Positions 12,732 to 22,889 of a stretch of 64,000 nt of DNA are shown one piece after another. The stretch spans positions 145,645,705 to 145,709,704 of the forward strand of contig CM019824.1 in the NCBI GenBank assembly GCA_009763385.1, written 5' to 3'. This DNA comes from Coix lacryma-jobi var. lacryma-jobi. Its lineage: Eukaryota > Streptophyta > Magnoliopsida > Poales > Poaceae. The notes beneath the pieces were generated by a model. That model was not told where the DNA came from and did no database searches. It saw nothing but the letters and a program-made list of their open reading frames with translations. The translations under genes and the position numbers were made by a program. Every line of letters begins with the position of its first letter. Within the stretch, counting starts at the first letter, position 1.

Positions 12732-13012
12732 CAGGGGCGGATCCAGGCCCTAGGCTGCAGCGAATTTTTTTATTAATAACCCAATTAAATAAGATATTTC
12801 AAAAACAACGTTGTCCATTTTTTTTCAAAACTAACCCTTTTGCCGCGCCGCCCCGCACGCCATGCATGGCGGCGCGGCAAAAGCGTCACCGTGGCATCGC
12901 CCGGCCACGCAGGTCCGGGTGGGGCCCGCTTGTCAGTTTGCCGCGCCAGGCGGGCTGGCGCGTTCAACGGCTTTGCCACGCCAGGCGGATTGACGCGGCA
13001 AAGCCGATCTAG
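12732..13012 (+). repeat. left terminal inverted repeat of the MULE
   Basis: From 'attaataacccaattaaata' (near 12771) to 'aaagccgatctagatct' (about 13012) it matches, on the opposite strand, the stretch at 35218-35550. Blocks of TTTGCCGCGCCAGG...GGCGCGGCAAA form local palindromes. The right copy has one extra such block. Confidence 0.75.
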
Positions 13013-13432
13013 ATCTGGCCGCTGCGCCCAGCAGCTTCCTCCTCTTCATTCCTCTCTTCTCCTCCCAATCCAATCCAATCCAATCGAATCCATTCCATTC
13101 CTCCTCACTTCATCTCCCTCAGTCAAACTTGTTCTCTCTGCATGCAAGGTATGTTGATCTATATTCCTATTCTTTATCCATATTTGTAGTGTTTGATTCA
13201 ACCATATTTGTCTATGTTAGGGTTTATAGACACTATTTAATTTGAAATTGTCTTCATGTTAGTTGTTAATTAATGATGGATTCGTTCATGTATTACACCT
13301 CTTATATGTGTTTTGTTTAATATTTTGTTCAATTTGTGTACATTTATTTGTAAAATATTTGTTAGAACAGTATGTAGATTTAGAATTAATCATGAATATC
13401 CGTTTAATGTTGACATATTTTTTATTGTTAGA

Positions 13433-14112
13433 ATGCCGTGGCGTGGCAAAGCTAGTAAGGCAAGGTAAGATCGGTACATTGTTTATTTATTTATCGGTTA
13501 AAATGAACTAATTTTGCGTTACGTTCATTTGCTATTGCGTTGATGATTGTAGGCAGCCGCTGCCTTTGCCTGTTTGCCATTGCCTAGTGGTGTTCCGGTG
13601 CCCATGTGCTACTGCGGTGATGATTGTAAGGTCGCAATATCTGATGAGGAGCACACATACGGTCAGATGTATTGGATATGTGAGAATTATGCTTTTGACC
13701 CTACACCTAAACAGATCCGCATTGGATTGATGGTGAGAAGCTGATGGCTTGTTCTAAACATGAATGACAAATCATTTATATTTCATTACTTAATTGACTT
13801 AGCCGTGTTTTGCAGGACCTTCCACCACTATGTGACTTCGAGCAGTAGATCGACACTGAGATGAAGCCGGAGGACAAGAAGCACGTAGAGATGATGAAAA
13901 AGTGGGCTGCGGAGGACAAAGAGCATTTGGAGAAGAGACGCAAAGAAGAAGCAGCACAAAAGCAGCATGAGAAAGAGGAAAAAATGAAGCAAGCAGCTAA
14001 GCGTAGGGGGGAGAGGGAGAAGAGGCTTGAGCGTATGCGCCGTGCCAAGGCTGCCATAGAGCAGGATCCGGATGCTGTGAGGAAGGGAAAGTGGCCTCGT
14101 TGCAGTCAGTAG
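13433..14112 (+). pseudogene. GRF-type zinc-finger-like cargo gene of the MULE
   Basis: A spliced frame can be followed. Exon about 13553-13732 encodes PMCYCGDDCKVAISD then a YGQMYWICENYAFDP segment. A GTGAGA donor and TTTTGCAG acceptor (13815) join it in phase to exon 13816-14112, encoding PPLCDFEQ, a stop TAG at 13846-13848, then a Lys/Glu-rich coiled coil of about 80 residues. The Cys pattern with a late C-D-F segment is that of GRF-like zinc fingers seen in plant transposon-borne proteins (family knowledge, by recall). A short upstream exon from ATG 13433 to the GTAAGA donor at 13465 is possible, but its phase does not fit. The stop lies where Trp is usual, so this copy is probably dead. 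GRF fingers bind single-stranded DNA in other proteins; the role here is unknown. Confidence 0.5.
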
Positions 14113-14484
14113 TTTGGTTGGTTGAGTAGTTATTAATGAGTAATGAACATTGTTGTTATTTGGTGGACTTGTTAGTCTATTGTACTATTGGCATGTACTT
14201 CACTGTACCGTTTATTTCGGATCCTCGATAATGTAGTCTTGAACTGCACTTTGTTTTTTATTTTATTTTTGTTGTATTGTTTGTCGTAGTTCATGTGTCA
14301 TCGATTTTTTCTAGGATAAATCATGAGAAATAGAATATAGCAAACTAGTACAAGTACAACAAACTAGTACATGGCATGTGAGGACCTTTTACCCTAACTT
14401 GGTTAAAAGGTCCTAGACTAATCCTAACATGCCTTAGGTAATTGATTGGCACAACACAACACACACATAGTAGTCTTAGTAGTT

Positions 14485-14972
14485 CTAGAAGCGGTCCCAC
14501 AGAGCAAACTGAGTAGACCCTTCTCCGCAATAGCCTCCCATTGCGGGTGGTGGTGGTGGTGGCGGCGGCGGTGGAGGCCCCTTGTTCTTGTGATACGGGT
14601 AGTTGCAATATGGATCAAGGCATATTGCTTCATCTGAACCGCCTGCCTCGCTGCCATTGTCATCATAGTCCTTGAGCATGCTTTTAACTTCTCTTTCAAG
14701 ATCATCGATACGACCCTGCAGATAATAGATGTATTGCTGATGCGGCCATATTGGAGGAGGATCCACCCACCTGGTGATGCCACAGTTTTTTCGGAAATAG
14801 AAGACTGACATTCACAAAATGACTAAGTATTAGCAAACATGAGAGGCATAGCAACAACAATGATATAAAGTTACCCATGCTCAAGGGCATTTGAAGAAAC
14901 GTCGCCCTACCTCCAAGTCATCGTGGAGCATCTGCACCAAACAACCCTCGCCATGGCGGTATTTTGGCCAGT
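14485..14972 (-). pseudogene. 3' part of a GRF zinc-finger coiled-coil cargo gene, cut by retrotransposon A
   Basis: Read on the minus strand, exon 14972-14875 continues from 29262 across the insertion and encodes HGEGCLVQMLHDD, then GRRFFKCP, then a stop TGA (14883-14881). A GTAACT donor at 14874 and a TCAG acceptor at 14806-14805 follow, then an exon to 14485 encoding NCGITRWVDPPP, a coiled coil (LQGRIDDLEREVKSML) and a polyproline run before the final stop. C-x-C...GR.F..C...CG.TRW is the GRF zinc-finger pattern. The gene converges on the plus-strand gene ending at 14112. The splice phase at the intron is uncertain. Two nonsense codons plus the 14 kb insertion make it non-functional. Confidence 0.55.
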
Positions 14973-15780
14973 TGTTGGGGCGGCGCCCAGACCGCAGGCG
15001 CCTCCGACCCGCATTTTACCGAAAGATGATGATGCTTTCGTGCGGAAGGGAGCATTCGCGCGGAAGCACGCATTTCGGCCTGCGGACCAAGGGGAGGCGG
15101 AGCTTTCGTGCGAAAGGAAGCATTCGCGCGGAAGCAGGCATTCGCCTCCGGTCCGCATGACCGGAGTAGGAAGGCGGAGCTTTCGTGCGAAAGGAAGCAT
15201 TCGCGCGGAAGCACGCGTTTCGGCTTGCGGACCAAGGGAAGGCGGAGCTTTCGTGCGAAAGGAAGCATTTGCGCGGAAGCAGGCATTCGCCTTCGGTCCG
15301 CATGACCGGAGTAGGACGGAGTTTTCGTGCGAAAGGAAGCATTCGCGCGAAAGGAGCCCAGCGTTTCCGGCGAGAGTTTTCGTCATTCATGACTTTGGTT
15401 TTTCTTAGGTTTTCGCAGGTCGACGGAAGCCTGGGTCAAAGGGAGCGGGCCCACCGGCCAGGAAAAGGAGCCGGGGGACGCTGGGCCCACCAGAGGGCGA
15501 AGTTACGATGATGCCCCTCGCGCCGGAAAAGGCGGCGTACAACCATGGAGTAGTTGAGCAGGGCATCATTGTAATTGTAGCAGAGTGGTTGGAAGGGCAT
15601 TCTTGCACTTTCAAATTGATCTGGATTAATATAAAAAGCTCCCAACCTCCCAAGGGAGGGGGGGAGGAACACTGTTCACTTCAACTATTTTTCCGTTTTA
15701 CCGTTCGTTTTCCGCTTTCGCTTTGGCCTTTCGTTCGTGCGACAACCCGCTGTTTTGGGATCTCGGTCCCCGAAACAACA
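14973..15780 (+). repeat. 5' LTR of element A with internal palindromic tandem units
   Basis: The U3 part is built of units of roughly 70 bases, each carrying GCTTTCGTGCGAAAGG (near 15030, 15110, 15179, 15249, 15323), a CTTTCG/CGAAAG hairpin. Frames here (14907-15408) on both strands are products of this GC-rich repetition and not genes. The end TCCCCGAAACAACA precedes the primer binding site. Confidence 0.9.
15630..15637 (+). promoter_or_regulatory. TATA box of the element A LTR
   Basis: TATAAAAA follows GGATTAA, about 150 bases before the LTR end. The same sequence stands in the 3' LTR (about 29111). It is the likely start of the genomic transcript. Confidence 0.55.
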
Positions 15781-15798
15781 TTGGCGCCCACCATGGTT
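15781..15798 (+). other. primer binding site of element A
   Basis: TTGGCGCCCACCATGG directly follows the 5' LTR, where the tRNA primer anneals. TGGCGCC-type sites are usual in Tat elements. The exact tRNA was not determined. Confidence 0.55.
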
Positions 15799-15814
15799 GT
15801 CGCCCGAGCTTACC

Positions 15815-17095
15815 ATGCCACCAAGGAAAGCGCCGAAAGCGGTCGACAATCTGGAGACTATCGCCGCGAGAAAGGATGCTTTCGGCACCGTCGCGGTTCC
15901 AGTCCCAACTAGCCAGGTTCCACCAAACGCAGCCGCAGAACCGCCACCTTTCGGCGGTGCTCTGTCGATAGAAGTGCAGCCACCGCCGGGAGCATCGACG
16001 AGCCAAGGCGTGCGGCCTCTGGATCAGCGGACTTTGGGCAGAGACGGCACGCCGGAAGGGCACGTCGAGGACGAGTTCGATGACGAGGATGAAGATGCTG
16101 ACGAAATCACAAGACACGCCCAAGCAATCAAGACGTTGGCACAACAGCAAGACGAAATAGAGAGGCTGTTGTCGCAAAGAGATCAGCTGCAGCAGCGGTT
16201 AGCAGCAAAAGCAAGAGAGGACGAAACTCGCAACGCCATTCGGCGAGCTGAGGCGCAGAGAAGGCAACTCGAGAGGGAAATTCAAGAGCTGCAGAGGGCT
16301 GGGGCGGCCCCAATCCCGATAGCCCAGGAAAATACATTCATACCAAGGCAAGAGCAACTGCCAGCTTTCGGCAACGCCATCGATGAAACCTCTCCGCTTT
16401 CGAGGGAGTTGCAAGCCCATCCGTGGCCGCTCAGCTATAAGCCGCGCATTCCGACTTTCGACGGTAAAGCGAATCCACGCAAATTCTTGGCAAGCTACGA
16501 GACAGCTGTCTTTTCGGCAGGCGGGGACAATCAGGCCCTAGCAAAGTCTCTCATCTTGGCGGTCGAAGACGTGGCTCATGATTGGTACACCACTCTCAAG
16601 CCACTGTCCATCTATTCGTGGGCCCAGTTGAAAGCCGAATTGCTTGCTACCTTCCAAGGATTCCGTCCGGATATCAAGACCACGAGGGACCTCATGAATT
16701 GCACCCAGCAAGACGACGAGCCCCTATCTGAGTACCTCAAACGCTTCATCCAACTGAAGGCCCAAGCGCCGAATGTGCCGGAAGCCGCGGTGATCGCAGC
16801 AGCCATCGAAGGCTTGGGGACCGGACAGTGCGCCGCTCACCTATCCAGAGAGCCACCGAAAGATGTTAAGGAATTGTTTGATGTGATGAATGCGTACGCG
16901 AGGTCGGATGACGACTTTCGGCGACGTAAGGCTGCCCGAATGATGCAGAGGCAAGCGACGAAAGCAAGTCGACCACTGCCCGTGCCAAATCAAAGAATTG
17001 TTAGGCCCTTTCGGTCAATCAACAGTCTACAGGAGGAACCAGCACAATCAGCGGCAGGCACGGTGAGGCCCGATGTGGCCGACTTTCAGCCCTAG
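15815..17095 (+). CDS. gag: Gag of element A (to in-frame TAG)
   Basis: The capsid precursor packages the element RNA in the cytoplasm. I take the ATG at 15815 (protein starts MPPRKAPK), the first after the primer site with a sensible basic start; the frame is open further upstream to 15737 inside the LTR. An N-terminal acidic stretch and a coiled coil rich in Gln/Arg/Glu come first. The retrotransposon Gag domain follows (about residues 205-390) with PRIPTFDGKANPRKFL, WYTTLKP, and a LLATFQGFRP...EPLSEYLKRF core. The frame ends at TAG 17093-17095, before an Arg/Gly-rich tract and zinc knuckle that continue in the same frame. Whether this stop is read through or is a nonsense mutation cannot be told from one copy. 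Confidence 0.85.
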   Translation: MPPRKAPKAVDNLETIAARKDAFGTVAVPVPTSQVPPNAAAEPPPFGGALSIEVQPPPGASTSQGVRPLDQRTLGRDGTPEGHVEDEFDDEDEDADEITRHAQAIKTLAQQQDEIERLLSQRDQLQQRLAAKAREDETRNAIRRAEAQRRQLEREIQELQRAGAAPIPIAQENTFIPRQEQLPAFGNAIDETSPLSRELQAHPWPLSYKPRIPTFDGKANPRKFLASYETAVFSAGGDNQALAKSLILAVEDVAHDWYTTLKPLSIYSWAQLKAELLATFQGFRPDIKTTRDLMNCTQQDDEPLSEYLKRFIQLKAQAPNVPEAAVIAAAIEGLGTGQCAAHLSREPPKDVKELFDVMNAYARSDDDFRRRKAARMMQRQATKASRPLPVPNQRIVRPFRSINSLQEEPAQSAAGTVRPDVADFQP

Positions 17096-19762
17096 AGAGG
17101 GTTTGATCAGCCTTTCCGCGGAGGACGCGGCGGAAGGACAGGACGCGGCGGTCGAGACGGCAGAGGCCGCGGAAGAGGACCCAGGCCACCATATTGCGTC
17201 ATTTGCGATGGCAATTTTGGTCACACCACCCGTGACTGCAAATATAGCAAGATGGCGAAAGAGCTGAAAGACAAAGACCAAGCCTCAGCCTCTGCCGAAA
17301 GCTCCAAGCATGTCTTCCACAATTCCCAAGACCCGGCAGCAGCGGCAGCAACACGCGGCAATTACGCAAGCACGCCTGTGCACCCCCCGCAGTACATGCA
17401 TCCCCAAAACTTGCATTGGTACAATCCGGCGTATCAGAGTTACCAGCTTCCGGTCTTCGCACCACAGTCGGTGGCAGTTTCGTCACCTATTCACTACCAG
17501 CGTCAGCCAACGCCGCCGCCAGCGCTTCCGGTTCAGATCCAACCTCAGGGGCAGCAAGCACAGCCGGGTTTCCAGCAGGTGCAGGAGATGGAAAATGAAA
17601 CTAGCGCAATCAACAACATCCTTCCGTCAAGAGGGCACATTTTCGCTATCACGGGCGGATCCAACTTGGAGCACGAAAGCAAAAGGGCGAGAAAGGACTA
17701 TCATCGAAGGGTCCAGACGGTATCACCAAGGCTTCCATTGAATAGGCCAGCTTGGTCGCTAGCGCCGATATGTTTTGATGAGTCCGATTTCAAAGTCCGC
17801 GACTACCCGCATTGTGACGCTTTCGTCGCCACGGCCAATGTGGCCGGTTTCACCTTGCACAACATTCTGATTGACACCGGAAGCTCAGCTGACATCTTAT
17901 TCGTCAAAGCTTTCGAAGCAATGGGATTCGACAGGCGCAGTCTGGACCCCGCCGGCAATTCACTGTATGGGTTCGGAGGAAGGAAAATTGACGCTATCGG
18001 CAAAAAGCAAGCCCCTGTATCTTTCGCCGAAGGAGAAAGAGTCCGCACCGAAACACTGACATTCGACATAGTAAACATGGACTATCCATACACTGCCATT
18101 TTCGGTAGAGGCTTCACCAACAGGTTTGACGTCGTCATTAAGCAAAGCTACCTGTGCATGAAAATGTCATCTCCTTTCGGCATCATCACTGTACACGGAG
18201 ACCAGCAAGCCTCTAGAAGAATAGAGGGAAGGCCAACCCCAGGCTACAGCCTTATCAATGAGGTGGCGAATAAAAACGAATCGCAAGCAACCGCCGAAGA
18301 GCACGCTATCGTCAGCCCGTCGGAATGCAAGGTTGGGGCAGCCGAAGAAACGACAAGAATTCCGCTCGCGGCCTCCAGGCCCGAAAGAGCCGTGCACATT
18401 GGGTCAAGCATGCCGGAGGAAGAAAGGAACGCTTTGGCATCCTTCCTCGCGAACAACGATGACATTTTCGCTTGGTCCGCAAGCGACTTGCAAGGCGTTA
18501 GCAGGGATCTCGCCCTGCACAGTTTGAACATTGCAAGCGGCGCTAAACCCAGAAAGCAAAAACTGAGAAAGATGTCAAACGAAAGGGCTGACGCGGCGAA
18601 AGCCGAAGTACAAAGATTACTCGACGCTGGAGTAATTCGGCCAGTCCAGTATCCCGAATGGCTGGCCAATGTCGTCTTGGTAAAAAAGAAAAATGGAAAA
18701 TGGCGAATGTGCGTCGATTTCACCGACCTCAACAAATGCTGCCCGAAGGATCCGTATCCTTTGCCTCGTATCGACAAGCTTGTCGACATTGCATCTGGTT
18801 GTGAAATAATGAGCTTGCTAGATTGTTTTTCAGGCTATCACCAGATTTGGCTTCATCCCGACGATGAGGAGAAAACCAGTTTCATCACCCCTACAGGCAC
18901 ATACTGCTACCGGCGAATGCCGGAAGGGCTGCGGAATGCAGGCCCTACTTTCTCGCGAATGACTGACAAAGTGTTCGAAAGCCAGAAGCAAAAGAAAAAC
19001 TTGTTGGCTTACGTTAACGATATAGTGGTCAAGAGCGATAGACAGGAAGATCATCAGGCAGATTTGCTCGAGACTTTCGGCAATCTCCGGAAGAGCGGTT
19101 TAAAGCTAAACCCTGACAAGTGCATTTTCGGCATCAAGAAAGGCAAGCTCCTCGGTTGCCTGGTATCGGCAAGAGGAATTGAAGCTAATCCCGACAAGAT
19201 AGCGGCAATCATCAACATGCAACCGCCCTCAAAACGAAAGCAAGTGCAAAAATTGACAGGAAGGCTGGCTTCTTTGAACAGATTTATCGCAAGGTCCGCT
19301 GAAAAAGGACTGCCTTTCTTCCGAACTCTGCGTAGCTCCGACCCTTTCGATTGGGGGGACGAGAAGCGGCAGGCCTTTCAGCAACTAAAGGAGTATTTGA
19401 CAAAACTGGCCACGCTATCCAAACCTTCGCCGGAAGCGACACTCTTGCTGTATCTCGCAGCATCGCACACCACCGTAAGCGCAGTACTGGTGGAAGAGAA
19501 GGAGCATGAAAACAGGATGACGCAGTTCCCAATCTATTTCGTCTCCGAGGCCCTTTCGGGTGCAAAACTGAACTACTCAGAGCTGGAGAAGATAGCTTAC
19601 ACAGTAGTAATGGCCTCTAGAAAACTGAAGCACTACTTTCAGTCCCATCACATCATAATACTTTCGGCCCAGCCATTGGAAGCCTTGTTCCGCAACAACG
19701 AAGCTATCGGCCGAATCGGCAAGTGGGCGGCGGAACTGAACAAATACGTGATCGACTTCTAG
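17096..19762 (+). pseudogene. pol: Pol part 1 of element A: zinc knuckle, protease, reverse transcriptase
   Basis: This continues the gag frame after the TAG. In order: an RGGRGG tract; a CVICDGNFGHTTRDC zinc knuckle with five residues between the second Cys and the His (four is usual); an aspartic protease with LIDTGSSADILF (near 17870); and a reverse transcriptase with WRMCVDFTDLNK, LPRIDKLVD and LLDCFSGYHQI. The polymerase signature reads YVND at 19010-19021 instead of the family YVDD, so one catalytic Asp is lost. The thumb and connection follow, and the frame ends at TAG 19760-19762, just before the linker to RNase H. With the lost Asp and the stops, this copy should not make active reverse transcriptase. 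Confidence 0.85.
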
Positions 19763-21559
19763 CACCGATCCGCAATCAAGTCGCAGGCATTGGCGGATTT
19801 CATCGCAGACTGGACTCCTGCCGCTTTCGACACAACGCTCGAATTCGAGGAGCCCGTGTGGACAGTGAATTGTGACGGCGCATGGGGAATGGCCGGAGCC
19901 AGAATCTCAGCGATCTTTACGCCACCAAGAGGACCGAAGGTCAGGTTCGCCGCGAGGCTGCAGTTCCTCACAACCAACAACACTGCCGAATACGAGGCCG
20001 TGCTTCTAGGTTTACGAAAGCTCCGAGCAATCGGAGCGAGAAGGTGCATAGTCAAGTCGGATTCCCAAGTCGTTGTTGGTCACGCCGAAAAGGATTTCAC
20101 AGCAAGAGAGCCAGAGTTAGCCAAGTATCTGACAGCAATCAGAAGAATGGAGAAGTATTTCACTGGTTTCACCCTGCGTCACATTCCAAGGGCCGAAAAC
20201 GCAGAGGCAGACGAACTGGCCAAAGCCGCAGCACAAAATTTACCACTTCCACCAGACGTGTTTTATCAAGTCCTTTCAGCCAAGGCAGTGAAAGAGGAGG
20301 AAGATCATCCAAGTTCGGTACACGCTATCGTCAGTGACGACTGGAGGTCGCAGATATTTGCATATCTGGCCGGGACCTACGAGCTGGAGTCCAGGAAGGA
20401 TGCCGAAAGGATGGCCAGTAGAGCGAAAGGTTACTCGATCATCGGAGATCAACTGTTCAAAAATGGGATAACAGCCCCTCTTCTGAAATGCATAAGCAAG
20501 CGTGAAGGCATTCAGCTACTCGAAGAAATGCACGCCGGAATGTGCGGAGCGCACAGGGGGCCCCACGAAATAGCACACAGAGCAATGAGGCAAGGTTTCT
20601 ACTGGCCGTCCGCCGCGTCAGACGCCAGAGCGCTGGTCAAATGTTGCAAAGGTTGCCAGATGTTCGCCAAAAACCAGAAAGCCCCAGCAAATGAAACCAC
20701 GCCGATAGTGCTAACTTGGCCCTTGCAGAGATGGGGCATCGACATAGTAGGTCCGCTACCAGCAGCTCCGGGCAACCTGCGTTTTGCAGCGGTCGCCCTC
20801 GAGTATTTCACCAAGTGGGTGGAAGCAAAGGCCCTCGCAAGCATAACTTCCAACTCTTTAACCAAGTTCGTCTGGCAGAGGATAGTTTGCCGTTTCGGCG
20901 TTCCTTCCTCTATCACCTGCGACAACGGGAAGCAGTTTGACTGTGCCGAATTCAGGAGCTTCTGCGATGAGCTCAGCATCCAGCTTAATTTCGCCTCAGT
21001 AAACTACCCGCAAGCAAACGGGGCCGTCGAGAGAGCGAATGGTTTAATCTTTTCGGCAATATCAAAAACCTTGTATGATTCGCCGAAAGGTAAGTGGGCT
21101 AACACCCTAACAACAGCTGTATGGGGACACAATATTTCACGATCCAGAGCTACCGGCTTCACTCCGTTCCGATTGCTTTACGGTGAGGAAGCAGTCACCC
21201 CGGAAGAGGTAAAGCTGGGTTCCTTTCGAACTGAAATGGCTCCAAACACCGAAGAGAAAAGACAACTCGAGCTCGACACTATCGAAGAAATAAGATCGCA
21301 GGCTGCAGAAAACCTCGAGAAGTACCACGCCGAAACGAAGCATCACAGGGACAAGACGATAGTCCGAAAGGACATCAAGCCTGGAGACTTGGTCACCATT
21401 CGGCAGCCAGACAAGCAAGGCAAGCTGCAATCGCAGTGGCAAGGACCTTTCATCGTGGCAAGCATGGCAGCGCCAGGTGTATTCCGGTTGATGAATGACA
21501 AGGGCGAAGAATCAGCCCACACATGGAACGCGAGCAATTTGCGCCGTTTCTACCCGTGA
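19763..21559 (+). pseudogene. pol: Pol part 2 of element A: RNase H and integrase
   Basis: The same frame continues after the TAG at 19760-19762; an internal ATG lies at 19790. RNase H follows from VNCDGAWG (about 19867) with NTAEYEAVLLGL, SDSQVV and ENAEADELA acidic positions. The integrase has an HHCC zinc finger (HAGMCGAHRG...CCKGCQMFA) and a catalytic core with Asp in GIDIVGPL, Asp in CDNGKQF and Glu in GAVERANG. The C-terminal domain ends at HTWNASNLRRFYP. All integrase catalytic residues are present, so only the upstream stop and the reverse transcriptase change are visibly damaging. An amber codon splits what is one polyprotein in related elements. Confidence 0.88.
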
Positions 21560-21869
21560 TTTATCCCTTTTTCAACTTTGGTGTAATTTCTCTTTCTCTT
21601 TCACCATTTTTGTAACCAAAGGTCGGCTGCGCTCTTTTTCCTTGCCGGGGAAGCCCTTCATCGGGGTGCGAGGTTTTTTAACGAGGCAGCCGAATGTAAC
21701 CGCTACATTACTAAAGTAGACGTAATTCCCCCCCAAAAAAAAAATATGTGTCACGCGACTTGGTAGAAGACGAAATCAACCAAACATAAGGTTGAGACAT
21801 TCGTCAACAAAATGTGATAAAAAGAGAATGTCGAGGAGGTAGGGCAAAAGAAACCCCATCCATCCAACG
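21560..21869 (+). other. start of the long 3' non-coding region of element A
   Basis: T-rich sequence after the integrase stop, then an A-run (about 21731-21744). No gene seen. Confidence 0.4.
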
Positions 21870-22345
21870 ACAATCTCGAAAGCCTGCGGGCTATGCGAAA
21901 ACCGACCCTCCGACAAAACGAGAGGGCGGAACAAAAGCCTGCGGGCTATAAAAAAAAACCGACCCTCCGACAAAATGCGAGGGCGGAACGAAAGCCTGCG
22001 GGCTATGTGAAAACCGACCCTCCGACAAAACGAGAGGGCGGAACGAAAGCCTGCGGGCTATATGAAAACACCGACCCTCCGACAAAACGAGAGGGCGGGA
22101 CGAAAGCCTGCGGGCTATGAAACAAACCGACCCTCCGACAAAATGCGAGGGCGGAACGAAAGCCTGCGGGCTATGAAAAAAACCGACCCTCCAACAAAAT
22201 GCGAGGGCGGAACGAAAGCCTGCGGGCTACAAAAAAGCCGACCCTCCGACAAAATGCGAGGGCGGAACGAAGGCCTGCGGGCCACGAACAAACCGACCCT
22301 CCGACAAAACGAGGGCTGAACGAAAGCTTGCGGGCTATGCAAAAC
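21870..22345 (+). repeat. tandem array of about 52-59 base units in the element A 3' region
   Basis: About nine copies of a unit with GCCTGCGGGCTAT, a variable A-run, CCGACCCTCCGACAAAA and GAGGGCGGAACGAAA. Spacing of the GCGGGC word is 52-59 bases, varying with the A-run. CCCTCCGACAAAATGCGAGGG can form a short stem. Tandem arrays in this position are known in Tat-lineage elements. Confidence 0.85.
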
Positions 22346-22889
22346 CAGCCCCCCATCACCGAAAGGGGAGAATGGTAGCGGAGGCCAAGCCCATCAGCCC
22401 TAGTAGGGCAAAACAAACGACAGCTGGCAAGCATTTACAACCGCTAAAACGTAAATGTTGTATTAACCTTTCACCTACCAAGTGATCACAAACACAGCCA
22501 GGTGAGTAAATGCGGCCATCCTGTACCATGGGCAAGGCAGTATAAATAGGCAACAAAGTGCAAGCCTCCCTTCCATCCTAAACTACCGAGGCTCTTCAAA
22601 ATGTTAGTTCCAGGTAGTCAGCTCATTATCGAAAATGCGAGTAGGAAGCACCAGGAGCTACGCTTTCGCTTTTATGATTGTGTCATCGGCATCGCGTCCA
22701 CCTATCGTCACCAATCTGGTAACTGTAGGCGGTAGTACTATCGAGTGGCTCTCCCATCTCAAATCAAAGACAGGAGATGAACCAAGCCGTGCATGCGGCT
22801 GGACAGCAATACGAGCAATATCATAATCATAGTCAATTGTATGCTCCCCATGTTGCGTTCATAAAGACATTTTCGTCAACCGAATTATC
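22346..22889 (+). other. non-coding link between the two arrays of element A
   Basis: No domain recognised. Ordinary sequence between the two repeat arrays. Confidence 0.35.

Noticed and set aside
12732..12747. hAT (Tip100-like) identity of the large element from its CAGGGGCGGATCC end and 8-base duplication
   Set aside because: The only transposase inside is Mutator type and the inverted repeats are hundreds of bases long. A hAT element around the MULE remains possible but is not needed.
14890..15410. several long frames on both strands in the 5' LTR of element A (repeated at 28436-28890)
   Set aside because: GC-rich palindromic LTR units leave many frames open. The same frames reappear in the 3' LTR, so they are repeat artefacts.
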